42,165 bases of DNA from an uncultured Prevotella sp. (GCA_905235905.1 CAJONO010000063.1:1-42165); one strand, 5' to 3'; positions 7,657-17,225 are shown, numbered from the stretch's first letter. The notes: generated by a model from the sequence alone, not told the origin. Program-made: numbers and translations.

Positions 7657-9501
7657 TTATTCTACGGTAACGCTCTTGGCGAGGTTTCTTGGTTGGTCAA
7701 CGTCCTTGCCTTTGCACACGGCCACATGGTAGCTGAGCAATTGCAGGGGTATCGTAGCTACCAACGGCTCAAGGCACTCCAGCACGTCGGGCAGTTCAAT
7801 CACCTCATCGGCAATCTTTGCAATGGTATCGTCGCCAGCAGTGACAAGTGCTATAACGCGCCCCTTGCGAGCCTTAATTTCCTGAATATTCGACAGCACT
7901 TTCTCGTACATAGCATCGTGCGTGGCGATGACCACAACTGGCATGTCTGAGTCAATGAGGGCGATGGGGCCATGCTTCATTTCAGCAGCAGGATAGCCCT
8001 CCGCATGGATATAGGATATTTCCTTCAGCTTAAGCGCACCTTCCAAAGCCACAGGGTAAGAGAAGCCACGCCCCAAATAGAGGAAGTTATGCGCATATGT
8101 AAAAGTACGTGCCAAATCGGCCACGCGGTCGTTGGTCTTCAGCACCTCGCGAATCTTGTCGGGTATCTCGCTCAATCCCTTCACCACGCGAAGGTAGTCG
8201 TTACGGTCAATGGTTCCCTTGGCCTCGGCTAGTGCCAGTGCAATCATCGTAAGCACGGTCACCTGCCCAGTGAACGCTTTCGTTGATGCCACGCCAATCT
8301 CTGGGCCAACGTGGATGTAGGTGCCGGTATCGGTGGCACGGGGAATGCTGCTTCCAATGGCGTTGCAAATGCCGTAGATGAAGGCCCCCCGCTCCTTGGC
8401 TAACTGTATGGCGGCAAGGGTGTCGGCCGTTTCACCACTTTGGCTGATGGCAATGACCAGGTCATCCTCAGTCACCACTGGGTTTCTGTAGCGGAACTCG
8501 CTTGCATACTCCACCTCGACAGGAATGCGGCAGAAAGTCTCAATAAGCTGCTTGCCAATAAGGCCAGCATGCCACGACGTACCACAGGCCACTATGACCA
8601 CGCGTTTGGCGTTGAGCAACTGGCGCCGATAGTCGATGAGAGCCGAAAGCGTCACATGGTCGGCCTCGACATTCACGCGACCTCTCATGCAGTTTGTCAG
8701 GCAGTCGGGTTGTTCGAAGATTTCCTTCAACATGAAGTGCGGATAGCCACCCTTCTCTATCTGTCCGAGATCGATGTCGACAGTTTTCACCTTGAGTTCC
8801 TGCTCCTCGCCAAGGATGCTCACAACATGCAGATCCTGTCCGCGGCGAATCACAGCAATGTTTCCATCCTCTAAGTAGACCACCTTGTCGGTGTACTCTA
8901 CGATAGGACTTGCATCGCTGCCAAGAAAGAACTCGTCGTCGCCGATGCCAACCACAAGCGGACTCTGCTTCCGTGCTGCAATAATCTGGTTGGGGTCGCG
9001 CTTGTCAAGCACAGCGATGGCGTAAGCACCAATTACCTGATAGAGAGCCACCTGTACGGCCGTCAGCAGGTCGAGGTTCTTCTTCAGCATGACATATTCA
9101 ATGAGCTGAACGAGCACCTCTGTGTCGGTATCGCTCACAAATTTTACCCCCTTCGCCTTCAGTTTCTCCTTGATGTCGGCATAGTTCTCAATAATGCCGT
9201 TGTGAATTATTGCAAGGTTATGGCTCTCTGAATAATGCGGATGAGCATTTCTCGACGACGGCTCGCCGTGGGTTGCCCATCGCGTGTGGGCAATACCGAT
9301 GGTACCACTCACGTTCTTGTCGCTACAGTACTCACAGAGATTGTCTACCTTGCCCTTGGCCTTGTAAACATTCAAGGCACCGTCTTCATTGATTAAAGCC
9401 ACACCTGCACTGTCATAACCACGATACTCCAGACGGCGCAAGCCCTTGATTAGTATGGGAAATGCTTCCTTCGTGCCAATATATCCTACTATTCCGCACA
9501 T
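7657..9501 (-). CDS. glmS: Glutamine--fructose-6-phosphate aminotransferase
   Basis: GlmS makes glucosamine-6-phosphate from fructose-6-phosphate and glutamine, the first step toward UDP-GlcNAc for peptidoglycan and lipopolysaccharide. The protein opens MCGIVGYIG, with Cys2 as the N-terminal nucleophile of the class II glutaminase. GYDSAGVAL, THGEPSSRNAHPH and NGIIENY follow. Two SIS sugar-isomerase domains span roughly 290-420 (ACGTSWHAGL, ISQSGETADTLAA) and 460-590. The family-typical C-terminus LAKSVTVE is intact. The length of 614 is normal. No glmS ribozyme-like structure is apparent in the short upstream gap, as expected outside Gram-positives. Confidence 0.97.
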   Translation of the reverse strand: MCGIVGYIGTKEAFPILIKGLRRLEYRGYDSAGVALINEDGALNVYKAKGKVDNLCEYCSDKNVSGTIGIAHTRWATHGEPSSRNAHPHYSESHNLAIIHNGIIENYADIKEKLKAKGVKFVSDTDTEVLVQLIEYVMLKKNLDLLTAVQVALYQVIGAYAIAVLDKRDPNQIIAARKQSPLVVGIGDDEFFLGSDASPIVEYTDKVVYLEDGNIAVIRRGQDLHVVSILGEEQELKVKTVDIDLGQIEKGGYPHFMLKEIFEQPDCLTNCMRGRVNVEADHVTLSALIDYRRQLLNAKRVVIVACGTSWHAGLIGKQLIETFCRIPVEVEYASEFRYRNPVVTEDDLVIAISQSGETADTLAAIQLAKERGAFIYGICNAIGSSIPRATDTGTYIHVGPEIGVASTKAFTGQVTVLTMIALALAEAKGTIDRNDYLRVVKGLSEIPDKIREVLKTNDRVADLARTFTYAHNFLYLGRGFSYPVALEGALKLKEISYIHAEGYPAAEMKHGPIALIDSDMPVVVIATHDAMYEKVLSNIQEIKARKGRVIALVTAGDDTIAKIADEVIELPDVLECLEPLVATIPLQLLSYHVAVCKGKDVDQPRNLAKSVTVE

Positions 9502-9531
9502 GTAGTTTTTGTTGTTATTGTGTTATCGAAA

Positions 9532-9562
9532 AAAGAGATTGAGAAGAACTCCCAACCTCTTT
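9532..9562 (-). terminator. Intrinsic terminator after the export lipoprotein gene
   Basis: On the minus strand AAAGAGGTTG and CAATCTCTTT form a 10-bp stem with one mismatch and an 11-nt loop. TTTTTT follows directly. The hairpin starts 4 bp after the stop codon of the gene at 9567-10376, which separates it from glmS. Confidence 0.75.
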
Positions 9563-9566
9563 CTGT

Positions 9567-10376
9567 TTATTTCAAGATGTTATACAACAGCGACGTCAAC
9601 GAAATCAGAATACTCGTTGCCGAGAACCATAACGTCGTCATGCTACCCACACTCGAATTCTGTGCCTTCACCTTATTTGGTGTCACATAGACCACATCAT
9701 TCTGTTGCAAGTAATAATATGGTGAGTTAATAATATTGGCATCGTTCAGGTTCATTTCGTAGATGGCCTTCCGTCCCTGGGCATCCTCACGAATCAGCTT
9801 GACATTGTTACGCACACCATAGATGGTAAGGTCGCCTGCTTGAGCCAAGGCCTCAAGAATGGTGATTTTCTCACGGCTCACGGTGAATGTGCCGGGACGT
9901 GTCACCTCGCCCATTACGGTAATCTGATAGCCTGGCATGCGAACCGTAACAATAGGGTTCTGGGCATTCGACATGTAGGGTTTGATTTTCTCCTGAATCA
10001 AATTCTCAGCTTCGGCTTTTGTCAGGCCACCCAGATGAAGGGTACCCACGATAGGGAAGTTGACATTACCATCGTTGTCAACCAGATACATCTGAAGCAT
10101 TGCCTGTGAGTAACTGCTTCGCGACGTTGCGACGGTGTAAGGTGTAGGAACTGTCAGGTTGAAAGGCACTGCGGCATCCTGCTCAACCGTACTCACTGTG
10201 ATGGTGAGCTGATCCTTCGGCATGATACGGGCATCATATAAAAACTGGGAATTTGACAAGTCGACATCCTTACTATTCTGGAAATAGGCAACATCCTTTG
10301 TGCTTCCGCAACTGGCCATTGTCATCGCAGCTGCAACGACAAAGAAAGAGACTAAAACTTTGTTGTAGATTTTCAT
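9567..10376 (-). CDS. Polysaccharide biosynthesis/export lipoprotein (Wza/BexD family)
   Basis: This 269-residue outer-membrane exporter subunit has a lipoprotein signal peptide (MKIYNKVLVSFFVVAAAM, lipobox MASC with Cys23). The polysaccharide-export domain begins near residue 50 (YDARIMPKDQLTITVSTV) and contains GTLHLGGLTKAEAENLIQEK. An SLBB-like region spans about 145-210 (YQITVMGEVTRPGTFTVSREKITILEALAQAGDLTIYG). A hydrophobic C-terminal helix (TTLWFSATSILISLTSLLYNIL) would span the outer membrane, as in Wza. It forms the channel for capsule or exopolysaccharide. No Wzc-type kinase or polymerase lies beside it. It has its own promoter and terminator, so it is a stand-alone transcription unit. 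Confidence 0.9.
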   Translation of the reverse strand: MKIYNKVLVSFFVVAAAMTMASCGSTKDVAYFQNSKDVDLSNSQFLYDARIMPKDQLTITVSTVEQDAAVPFNLTVPTPYTVATSRSSYSQAMLQMYLVDNDGNVNFPIVGTLHLGGLTKAEAENLIQEKIKPYMSNAQNPIVTVRMPGYQITVMGEVTRPGTFTVSREKITILEALAQAGDLTIYGVRNNVKLIREDAQGRKAIYEMNLNDANIINSPYYYLQQNDVVYVTPNKVKAQNSSVGSMTTLWFSATSILISLTSLLYNILK

Positions 10377-10404
10377 TTTGTTACGATTATACTGTTTTGG
10401 TGTG

Positions 10405-10435
10405 CAAAATTACAGCATTTTTTTCAAATAGCCAA
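10405..10435 (-). promoter_or_regulatory. Promoter of the export lipoprotein gene
   Basis: On the minus strand TTG at 10433-10435 lies exactly 20 bp before TAATTTTG (10405-10412). The ATG follows about 29 nt later. This is a full match to the Bacteroidota -33/-7 layout. Confidence 0.7.
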
Positions 10436-10454
10436 GATTTTCATCAAAAAAAAG

Positions 10455-10482
10455 AAAGGACAGACCCAAAAGTCCGCCCTTT
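10455..10482 (-). terminator. Probable terminator after uxaC
   Basis: On the minus strand AAAGGGCGGAC and GTCCTTT can pair as an interrupted stem, followed by CTTTTTTTTG. It begins 12 bp after the uxaC stop. The stem is imperfect, so confidence is moderate. Confidence 0.5.
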
Positions 10483-10493
10483 TACTACAAATA

Positions 10494-11903
10494 TCAATAG
10501 AATTTGAAATATCTGCGGGCATTATTGTATGAAATATCTTCTACCATCCGCCCCAATGTCTCGCGGTCGTCAGGCAGGAGTCCTTTCTCCACATCGTTTC
10601 CCAAAAGGTTACAGAGAATGCGGCGGAAATACTCGTGGCGCGGATAGCTGAGGAACGAGCGACTGTCGGTGAGCATGCCCACGAAACGGCTTAGCAGGCC
10701 CAACACCGAGAGGGCGTTCATCTGCTTAATCATGCCGTCCATCTGGTCGTTGAACCACCAGCCTGAGCCAAACTGAATCTTTCCTGGCTCACCGCCCTGG
10801 AAATTGCCCAGCATGGTGGCGATGACCTCATTGGCACAGGGGTTCAATGTATATAATATGGTACGCGTAAGCTTGCCCTTCATGTTCAGGTTGTTCAAGA
10901 AACGTGACATAGCCTTGGCTGTATTGAACTCGCCAATGCTGTCGAAGCCTGTGTCTGGGCCGAGCTGGTTATACATGGCAGTATTATTGTCGCGAATGGC
11001 ACCATAGTGGAACTGCTGCGTCCAGCCTGCATCGGCATCCATCTCGGCCATCATCGTGAGGAAACAGTTCTTGTACTGGCGCACCTCGTAGTTGCTGAGC
11101 AGCTGGCCTCGCATGGCTTTCTCAAAGATGGTCTCAATCTGCGAGTCAGTATACTCCTCATCGTAGAACTCCTCAATGCCATGGTCGCTCAGCTTCGAAC
11201 CCTGAGCCTCGAAGAACTCATGGCGCTTCTTCAGGGCATCGACCATATCGGCAAACTTCGTGATGGTGACACCGCTCACCTGGGCCAACTGCTCTACATA
11301 TTTGGCAAACTCAGGCTTCTCAATGTTCATGGCCTTGTCGGGACGCCAGGCGGGAATCATCAGCGGGTCCTTCTCCGTGCGAATCTTAGCATACTCAATG
11401 TGGTTGTGCAAATCGTCGACAGGGTCGTCGGTGGTGCAGACGCACTCCACATTGTAGTGGCGCATCAGGCCCCGAGCGGTGAAGTTGGGGTCGTTCTGCA
11501 ACTTGTCGTTACACTCGTCGAATATTTCGCGGGCCGTCTTGGGACTCAGCTGCTTCTCAATACCGAAGGCCGTCTTCAACTCCAGATGAGTCCAGTGATA
11601 CAAGGGGTTCCTGAAGGTATAGGGCACCGTCTCGGCCCATTTCTCGAACTTCTCCCAGTCGGTAGTGTCCTTGCCGGTGCAGTAGCGCTCGTCTACGCCA
11701 TTGGTACGCATGGCGCGCCACTTGTAATGGTCACCACCTAACCACAGCTCGGTGATGCTCTTAAACTTATGGTCCTTGGCCACCATTTCGGGGATAAGAT
11801 GGCAATGATAGTCAATGATGGGCATCTTGGCCGCATGGTTGTGATACAAGTCCTGGGCAACTTCTGTATCCAGCACAAAATTCTTGTCGTTAAACTGTTT
11901 CAT
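10494..11903 (-). CDS. uxaC: Glucuronate (uronate) isomerase
   Basis: UxaC interconverts glucuronate/fructuronate and galacturonate/tagaturonate, the entry step of hexuronate breakdown. The 469-residue protein starts MKQFNDKNFVLDTEVAQDLY. I chose this start over a 26-residue upstream extension because that extension would cover the promoter. The amidohydrolase-like metal site is seen in PIIDYHCHLIPEMV near residue 27. Family blocks include LWLGGDHYKWRAMRTNGV, TDDPVDDL and QFGSGWWFNDQ, ending with ILCNLLGNDVEKG. Other uronate genes (uxaB, uxuA, kdgK) are not next to it. The nearby secreted GH43 enzyme could supply plant-polysaccharide sugars, but co-regulation is not shown. Confidence 0.95.
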   Translation of the reverse strand: MKQFNDKNFVLDTEVAQDLYHNHAAKMPIIDYHCHLIPEMVAKDHKFKSITELWLGGDHYKWRAMRTNGVDERYCTGKDTTDWEKFEKWAETVPYTFRNPLYHWTHLELKTAFGIEKQLSPKTAREIFDECNDKLQNDPNFTARGLMRHYNVECVCTTDDPVDDLHNHIEYAKIRTEKDPLMIPAWRPDKAMNIEKPEFAKYVEQLAQVSGVTITKFADMVDALKKRHEFFEAQGSKLSDHGIEEFYDEEYTDSQIETIFEKAMRGQLLSNYEVRQYKNCFLTMMAEMDADAGWTQQFHYGAIRDNNTAMYNQLGPDTGFDSIGEFNTAKAMSRFLNNLNMKGKLTRTILYTLNPCANEVIATMLGNFQGGEPGKIQFGSGWWFNDQMDGMIKQMNALSVLGLLSRFVGMLTDSRSFLSYPRHEYFRRILCNLLGNDVEKGLLPDDRETLGRMVEDISYNNARRYFKFY

Positions 11904-11939
11904 TAGATTTGTTTTTTTAGAGTTTTCGATTCCAACATG

Positions 11940-11947
11940 CAAAGTTA
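11940..11947 (-). promoter_or_regulatory. -7 box upstream of uxaC
   Basis: The minus strand reads TAACTTTG followed by CATG, about 37 nt before the chosen start. The leader between them is A-rich (CTCTAAAAAAACAAATCTA), typical of Bacteroidota translation starts. No -33 TTTG is seen at standard spacing. Confidence 0.55.
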
Positions 11948-12106
11948 ATAAAACGCGCCCGTATTTCAGCCTAACACCCAAGCCTTTTTTGTTTTTTTAG
12001 CTTTTCGGAATATGTAACGAACGCTTCATAAGACCGTAACAGATATCCATTGCTATGCATATCAAGTACTAAAGGACCTCTGACGGCAAAAGCTGAAGAG
12101 GCCTGT

Positions 12107-12610
12107 CTACAGGATTTTCTGCATCAGCACTGCCGAATGGAACGCCTTGCCATCGTAGAGCCATTCTGGCAAGACGGCCGACTGTCTGTAGCCATGATGG
12201 TTGAAAAGAGCAAGCGAAGGCTCGTTGTCAGCAGCTATGCAGACATAGAGCTGATGCAGATGGAGTATGCGGAGAGCATAGTCTTCCATCTGGCCGAGCA
12301 CCTGAGTAGCATATCCCTTTCGCCTATGTGGGCTATCGATTACCAGTCCCAGCTCGGCACGGCAGTTCTTGGCATCGAAATTCACGACATCGGCCATACC
12401 CACCACTTCGCCATCTTCTGTCTCAACCATGAGACGCACCTGACCGTCGGTATAGATGTCGCCTGACGAATGGGCAATAAAATCGTGGAGGGCATAGCGC
12501 GAATAAGGCACATTGGTAGTACCTACCTCCCAGAGTTCCCTGTCGTTCTCAATACGATAGAGCCATTCCAGGTCTTCCGGCTCCATAGCTCTCAGCATAA
12601 CCTTCTTCAT
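12107..12610 (-). CDS. GNAT family N-acetyltransferase
   Basis: This 167-residue acetyltransferase resembles the RimJ/RimL or SpeG group. It has an N-terminal MLRAMEPEDLEWLYRIENDRELW and a central beta region VRLMVETEDGEVVGMADVVNF. The acetyl-CoA loop is AELGLVIDSPHRRKGYATQVL near residue 88, and C-terminal DNEPSLALFNHHGYR follows. The start MKKVM overlaps the glycosyltransferase stop by ATGA, which rules out a longer upstream start. Translational coupling to a GT2 enzyme and a membrane protein hints at modification of a cell-surface glycan or sugar. That is inference; the substrate is unknown. Confidence 0.85.
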   Translation of the reverse strand: MKKVMLRAMEPEDLEWLYRIENDRELWEVGTTNVPYSRYALHDFIAHSSGDIYTDGQVRLMVETEDGEVVGMADVVNFDAKNCRAELGLVIDSPHRRKGYATQVLGQMEDYALRILHLHQLYVCIAADNEPSLALFNHHGYRQSAVLPEWLYDGKAFHSAVLMQKIL

Positions 12611-13740
12611 AGCAGAATCTCTTTGAGAGTGATCAGCACATGAGTCTTTGTGCTGTAGGTACCTATCAGCGTCTGCTTCTGATGGTACTTCGAAGCCATA
12701 CTGATAATGGCAGCGTAGCCAAAGTACTCTACATCGTAGACAAGACACTGGTGACCGTTGGGCTGAAACTGCTCAATGTCTGTAATGAAGCCTGCCGTGA
12801 GACCCGACCTTTCCGACAACTCTTTGCATTGCGCCAGCATCTCCTCTGTGCCCAGGAACACGTAGGTTGGCTGATAGTCGACGCGGTTGACGAAGCCCAA
12901 AGAATAGCGCATGCGGTGGTAGAGCATTTGTACCAAGGCTATAAACGCACGGCCATAGATGGCCACCTGGATGGGCGCAGTGACAAGAAAAGACAAATGA
13001 CCATAGTGCTTGCGGAAGAAGATGAGCATGGCCTGATAGAACACATGCACATAGCGGAACGACGATTTCTCGGTAGACTCACCCTTGTAATGAACAATCG
13101 ATGCTGGTATGTACCAATTCTGGAAACCTGCCTTCAGAATTCTGTAGGAAAGGTCGATGTCCTCGCCATACATGAAGAAGTCTTCGTCGAGCAGACCTAC
13201 TTTGCTGATGGTTTCACGGCGTAGCATGCAGAACGCCCCGCTGATAACGTCAATAGGGTTGGGCTCGTCCCACGGCAAGTGCTTCATGTAGTAACGACGA
13301 GAAAAGCCGAGCATCTTGAACAACGAGACGAGCGGAGTGGGCATGCCCCTTCGCGACTCTGGCGCACAAACACCGTTGATGTTGTGCATCATTACGCCTG
13401 CCGCTCCAGCTTTGGGATGCTCGTCCATGAACTCGATAACCTGACGAATGGATTGTTCGCCTACAAAAGTATCGGGGTTGAGCAGCAGAATATAATCACC
13501 ACACGCTTGGCGGATGGCAATGTTGTTGGCACGGGCAAAACCCAGATTATGGTGACTGGTGATGAGCTTGATGCGCTTGCCAAAGTGCTTGCGCAGATAT
13601 TCCACCGATCCGTCTTGCGAGTGATTGTCGACCACAAGCACCTCCATACCTATACCCTCGGTGGCCTTGAAGACGCTATTGATGCATTGCTCTACATAAT
13701 AGCGCACATTATAGTTGACTATGACAACGCTCAGCTTCAT
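12607..13740 (-). CDS. Glycosyltransferase family 2 (WbbL-like)
   Basis: This 377-residue enzyme has a GT-A fold over its first 240 residues: LSVVIVNYNVRYYVEQCINS at the start, VDNHSQDGSVEYL near 36, and a metal/nucleotide segment LLLNPDTF near 85. GAFCMLRRETISKVGLLDEDFFMYGEDIDLSYR near 170 is typical of WbbL/rhamnosyltransferase-like enzymes. The C-terminal third includes a hydrophobic stretch (FLVTAPIQVAIYGRAFIALVQ) that may associate with the membrane. It overlaps its upstream neighbour (13737-13740) and downstream neighbour (12607-12610) by 4 bp each. The role is probably transfer of a sugar to a lipid-linked or surface glycan; donor and acceptor cannot be told from sequence. Confidence 0.88.
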   Translation of the reverse strand: MKLSVVIVNYNVRYYVEQCINSVFKATEGIGMEVLVVDNHSQDGSVEYLRKHFGKRIKLITSHHNLGFARANNIAIRQACGDYILLLNPDTFVGEQSIRQVIEFMDEHPKAGAAGVMMHNINGVCAPESRRGMPTPLVSLFKMLGFSRRYYMKHLPWDEPNPIDVISGAFCMLRRETISKVGLLDEDFFMYGEDIDLSYRILKAGFQNWYIPASIVHYKGESTEKSSFRYVHVFYQAMLIFFRKHYGHLSFLVTAPIQVAIYGRAFIALVQMLYHRMRYSLGFVNRVDYQPTYVFLGTEEMLAQCKELSERSGLTAGFITDIEQFQPNGHQCLVYDVEYFGYAAIISMASKYHQKQTLIGTYSTKTHVLITLKEILL

Positions 13741-14171
13741 GCCTGCCCTTCCTCCTCTTTTTGTTCTGTCTCATAGAGACATCGGTTCTTACTGGGATAG
13801 ACAAAGACAAAAGCCACAAGCACAATGATACCGAGGTGGAAGAACGACGAGTTGACGAAAAGGTAATAGCCTGCGAGGTTGAGCATCAATGGCAATTCGA
13901 GCATCGCCATGCGGCACAGGGACAGACGCAGATACTGCTCTTCCACCTTCCCTGCCACGGCCTTGAACTTAAAGAACTTCAGTGCCAATGGTATCATGGC
14001 CAGGGTTATAGCCACCGCTACCATCTGGCAAACAAACTCCAACTGTCCGTCGGTGCTACCAGCAAGCAGTCCCGTCTCAATAAGTTCGGCATCCATCAAA
14101 ACGGCAAATGCCAAGGGAATGATTACCATTACCCAATACGCTATTACGAGTCTTTTCTGTATCTGTTCCAT
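13737..14171 (-). CDS. Small integral membrane protein, about four helices
   Basis: This 144-residue protein has hydrophobic segments at about 8-26 (LVIAYWVMVIIPLAFAVLM), 46-64, 86-106 and 110-126 (LGIIVLVAFVFVYPSKNR). It ends in an acidic, charged tail (ETEQKEEEGQA). I do not recognise a named family. Its stop overlaps the GT2 start by 4 bp, so it is translationally coupled to the glycosyltransferase. The start is 11 bp past the recR stop, so transcription may continue from recR. Confidence 0.75.
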   Translation of the reverse strand: MEQIQKRLVIAYWVMVIIPLAFAVLMDAELIETGLLAGSTDGQLEFVCQMVAVAITLAMIPLALKFFKFKAVAGKVEEQYLRLSLCRMAMLELPLMLNLAGYYLFVNSSFFHLGIIVLVAFVFVYPSKNRCLYETEQKEEEGQA

Positions 14172-14182
14172 ATATTGTTCTG

Positions 14183-14797
14183 TTATTTCCCATCAAAGGG
14201 TGTTCGGTTTAGTATTGAGCGGCCAAGCGTTATCTCGTCGGTATATTCCAACTCATTGCCAACACTGATGCCACGCGCTATGATGCTTATCTTCACTTCG
14301 TAGGGAGCCAACTTTCTGAAAATGAAAAAGTTAGTGGTATCGCCCTCCATCGTAGGACTCAAAGCGAGAATCACCTCTTGTATGTTCCCTTCGGCTACCC
14401 TTTTCACTAACGAGTCTATCTCAAGGTCGGCAGGGCCTATGCCGTCCATAGGCGATATGATTCCGCCAAGCACATGGTACAGACCATGAAACTGCTGGGT
14501 GTTCTCGATGGCCATAACATCCTGAATATTCTCTACCACACACACCACCGAGGCATCGCGCCGATGGTCGGCACAGATGGGACACACATCGTCGTCGCTG
14601 ATGTTATGACATACGCTACAAAACCTCACCTCATGCTTCAGTGTGGTGAGTGCCGACGACAGCTGGTCGACCGCCTCCGTATCCTGCCTTATGAGGAAGA
14701 GCACAAGACGCAAGGCTGTTTTCCTGCCAATGCCAGGAAGCTTTGAAAACTCCTGAACGGCTTTCTCTAATAGTCGGGATGGATATTGCTGTATCAT
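14183..14797 (-). CDS. recR: Recombination protein RecR
   Basis: This 204-residue RecFOR-pathway protein helps load RecA at gaps. The helix-hairpin-helix is at [19 protein letters not shown] near residue 18. The C4 zinc finger is [16 protein letters not shown] (about 58-73). The Toprim domain follows ([29 protein letters not shown]), ending with LGRSI. Length is standard. It lies 36 bp after the ABC-F gene and just before the membrane protein/GT2/GNAT set. Confidence 0.97.
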   Translation of the reverse strand: MIQQYPSRLLEKAVQEFSKLPGIGRKTALRLVLFLIRQDTEAVDQLSSALTTLKHEVRFCSVCHNISDDDVCPICADHRRDASVVCVVENIQDVMAIENTQQFHGLYHVLGGIISPMDGIGPADLEIDSLVKRVAEGNIQEVILALSPTMEGDTTNFFIFRKLAPYEVKISIIARGISVGNELEYTDEITLGRSILNRTPFDGK

Positions 14798-14833
14798 CTT
14801 TTAGTTGAGAGTTGAGTGTGGAGAGACTATCCA

Positions 14834-16606
14834 TTAAGATTCTATCTCGGAGAGTTCGAGCCAGCGCATTGACTTTTCGTCGAGTGCATCGTTCACTTCG
14901 GGCAGTCGTTTGCTCAGTCGTGTAATCTCATCGACCGAGGTGGTTGCACCACAGAGAGCTGTCTCTATTTGCTTTTTCTCGGCCTCTAAAGATTCTATTT
15001 CACGCTCCAACCGTTCGAACTCTCGTTTCTCATTATAGCTCATGCGCCTGCGCTCATTATTATGATAGCTCTTCTTGGGTGCTGCCGTCGACGTATTCTT
15101 CGCTTCGGCAGGTTGCAATGCCTGCCAATCGCGATACTGGGTATAGTTGCCAGGGAAGTCCTTGATGATGCCCTGCCCCTTGAACACGAGCAGATGGTCG
15201 ACCACCTTGTCCATGAAATAGCGGTCGTGGCTCACAACAATGACGCAGCCGGGGAAATCTTGCAGATATTCTTCCAGAATCTGTAGCGTCACGACGTCGA
15301 GGTCGTTGGTAGGCTCGTCAAGTACCAGGAAATTAGGGTTTCGCATGAGAACCGTACAGAGATAGAGCTTGCGGCGCTCGCCGCCCGACAGCTTGTAGAC
15401 GTAGTTGTGCTGCTGTTCGGGGGTGAAGAGGAAGTGCTGCAAGAACTGGCTGGCAGTGAGATGGCGTCCCGACCCCAAATCGACATATTCGGCAATGTTG
15501 CGCACCACGTCGATTACCTTCTGGCTCTCGTCGAACTGCAGCCCCTCCTGCGAGAAATAGCCAAAGTGCACAGTGTCGCCAACAACGATGCGCCCCTCGT
15601 CGGGAGTCAGTTCGCCCAATAGCAACTTAATAAACGTAGACTTTCCCGTGCCGTTATTGCCCACGATGCCCATCTTCTCGAAACGGGCGAAATTATAGTA
15701 GAAGTCCTTGAGAATAATGGTTTCGTCAAACTTCTTTGAAATGTACTGGCATTCGAAGATCTTACTGCCTATATAGACGTTAGAGGCCTTCAGGCGTATT
15801 TGCCTTTCCTCTATGCGGGCCTTCGCCATGCGTTCCAGCTCGTAGAAGGCATCTTCACGATACTTGGCCTTGTGCCCACGGGCTTGTGGCATGCGGCGCA
15901 TCCATTCCAGCTCTGTGCGATAGAGATTGTTGGCGCGGGCTATCTCTGCCCGTCGGTTGTCAATGCGTTCCTGCCGTTTTTCCAAATAGTAGGCATAGTT
16001 GCCACGATAGGTAAAGAGGGTATGGTCGTCAAGCTCCATGATCACCGTACACACACGGTCTAAGAAGAAGCGGTCGTGGGTAACCATCAACAAGGTCTTG
16101 TTGCCTCGGGTCAGGAAGGCCTCCAGCCACTCAATCATCTCCAAGTCGAGGTGGTTGGTGGGTTCGTCGAGTATGAGCAGGTCGGGTTCTGTTATGAGCA
16201 CATTGGCCAAGGCCACACGCTTCTGCTGTCCTCCCGACAGCTGCCCCATGGGCTGATTGAGGTCGCGAATTTTCAGCTGGGTAAGGATTTGCTTGGCCTT
16301 CAGCACCTTTTCGGGGTTGTTCTCATGGTTGAAGCAAGCATTGAGCACACTCTCCTCGGGATCGAATGCAGGCAACTGCTCAAGAATGCCTACCTTCAAG
16401 TCGCGACGAAAGACGATAGAACCGTTGTCGTAGCCCTCTTTGCCAGAGAGGATGGAAAGCAATGTCGACTTTCCTGTACCATTCTTGGCTATCAAGCCCA
16501 CTTTCTGTCCTTCGGCAATCGAGAAGCTGATATTTTCAAAAAGCAAAAGAGAACCAAACGTCTTCGTCAGGTTCTGCACGTCCAAGTATGGGATTTCCCT
16601 ACCCAT
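14834..16606 (-). CDS. ABC-F family ATPase (Uup-like)
   Basis: This 590-residue soluble protein has two ABC cassettes and no membrane domain. Cassette 1 has Walker [14 protein letters not shown] near 38, [15 protein letters not shown] near 124 and [12 protein letters not shown]. Cassette 2 has [15 protein letters not shown] near 316, [12 protein letters not shown] and [16 protein letters not shown]. The inter-domain linker ([20 protein letters not shown]) and the C-terminal coiled coil (about 525-590, [15 protein letters not shown]) fit Uup. ABC-F proteins act on ribosomes, and Uup also affects branched-DNA metabolism. It overlaps the engB stop by 8 bp. Assignment to Uup rather than another ABC-F subgroup is moderately sure. 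Confidence 0.92.
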   Translation of the reverse strand: MGREIPYLDVQNLTKTFGSLLLFENISFSIAEGQKVGLIAKNGTGKSTLLSILSGKEGYDNGSIVFRRDLKVGILEQLPAFDPEESVLNACFNHENNPEKVLKAKQILTQLKIRDLNQPMGQLSGGQQKRVALANVLITEPDLLILDEPTNHLDLEMIEWLEAFLTRGNKTLLMVTHDRFFLDRVCTVIMELDDHTLFTYRGNYAYYLEKRQERIDNRRAEIARANNLYRTELEWMRRMPQARGHKAKYREDAFYELERMAKARIEERQIRLKASNVYIGSKIFECQYISKKFDETIILKDFYYNFARFEKMGIVGNNGTGKSTFIKLLLGELTPDEGRIVVGDTVHFGYFSQEGLQFDESQKVIDVVRNIAEYVDLGSGRHLTASQFLQHFLFTPEQQHNYVYKLSGGERRKLYLCTVLMRNPNFLVLDEPTNDLDVVTLQILEEYLQDFPGCVIVVSHDRYFMDKVVDHLLVFKGQGIIKDFPGNYTQYRDWQALQPAEAKNTSTAAPKKSYHNNERRRMSYNEKREFERLEREIESLEAEKKQIETALCGATTSVDEITRLSKRLPEVNDALDEKSMRWLELSEIES

Positions 16607-17204
16607 CTTTCAGGCTTTTGTTTATCTGCTCAATGTAGTCGAGCAACTCTTCCCTACCCTTGCGCTTTTCTGCCGAAGTTATGAAATGGGGGGGCATCTC
16701 TTCCCATGTCTCAAGCAATTTTTTCTCGTATGCCTTCACGTTGTCATGTACTTTCGCTGCCGACAACTTGTCGGCCTTGGTAAATACGATGGCAAAGGGT
16801 ATGTCTGAAACGCCCAGCCAGTGAATAAACTCCAGGTCGATGGCCTGAGGTTCGAGCCTCACATCGACAAGCACGAAGACATTGACCAGCTGCTCACGGC
16901 CGAGAATATAGCCTCGAATCATCTGGTCGAGCCTGACGACCTCTGACTTCGACCGCTTGGCAAAGCCATAGCCAGGCAGGTCGACCAGATACCACTCCCT
17001 GTTTATAATAAAGTGGTTGATGAGCAGCGTCTTTCCCGGTGTCGACGAGGTCTTGGCTAACTTCTTATTGAGGGTAAGCATATTGATCAAGGAAGACTTG
17101 CCCACATTCGAGCGGCCTATGAAGGCATATTCAGGCTTAGTGTCCTTAGGACACAGGGAAACTCTGGGCGAGGAAAGTGTGAATTCGGCTGTCTTGATGT
17201 CCAT
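16599..17204 (-). CDS. engB: Ribosome biogenesis GTPase EngB/YsxC
   Basis: This 201-residue single-domain GTPase acts in late assembly of the large ribosomal subunit. G1 is [17 protein letters not shown] near residue 30. The G2 region is [16 protein letters not shown]3 is [13 protein letters not shown]4 is VFTKADKL and G5 is [10 protein letters not shown]. Length and motif order are normal for the YihA/YsxC family. The gene overlaps the ABC-F gene by 8 bp and lies 21 bp after the DUF4293 gene, inside a run of housekeeping genes. Confidence 0.96.
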   Translation of the reverse strand: MDIKTAEFTLSSPRVSLCPKDTKPEYAFIGRSNVGKSSLINMLTLNKKLAKTSSTPGKTLLINHFIINREWYLVDLPGYGFAKRSKSEVVRLDQMIRGYILGREQLVNVFVLVDVRLEPQAIDLEFIHWLGVSDIPFAIVFTKADKLSAAKVHDNVKAYEKKLLETWEEMPPHFITSAEKRKGREELLDYIEQINKSLKDG

Positions 17205-17225
17205 GACGATTAGGGATGGAGGGGG

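Noticed and set aside
8200..9501. glmS ribozyme or other riboswitch near glmS
   Set aside because: Only 65 bp separate glmS from the gene before it, and they contain that gene's terminator; no ribozyme-like core is visible.
11904..11981. N-terminal extension of uxaC by 26 residues
   Set aside because: The extension would be encoded across the TAACTTTG promoter box, and the family N-terminus starts at MKQF.
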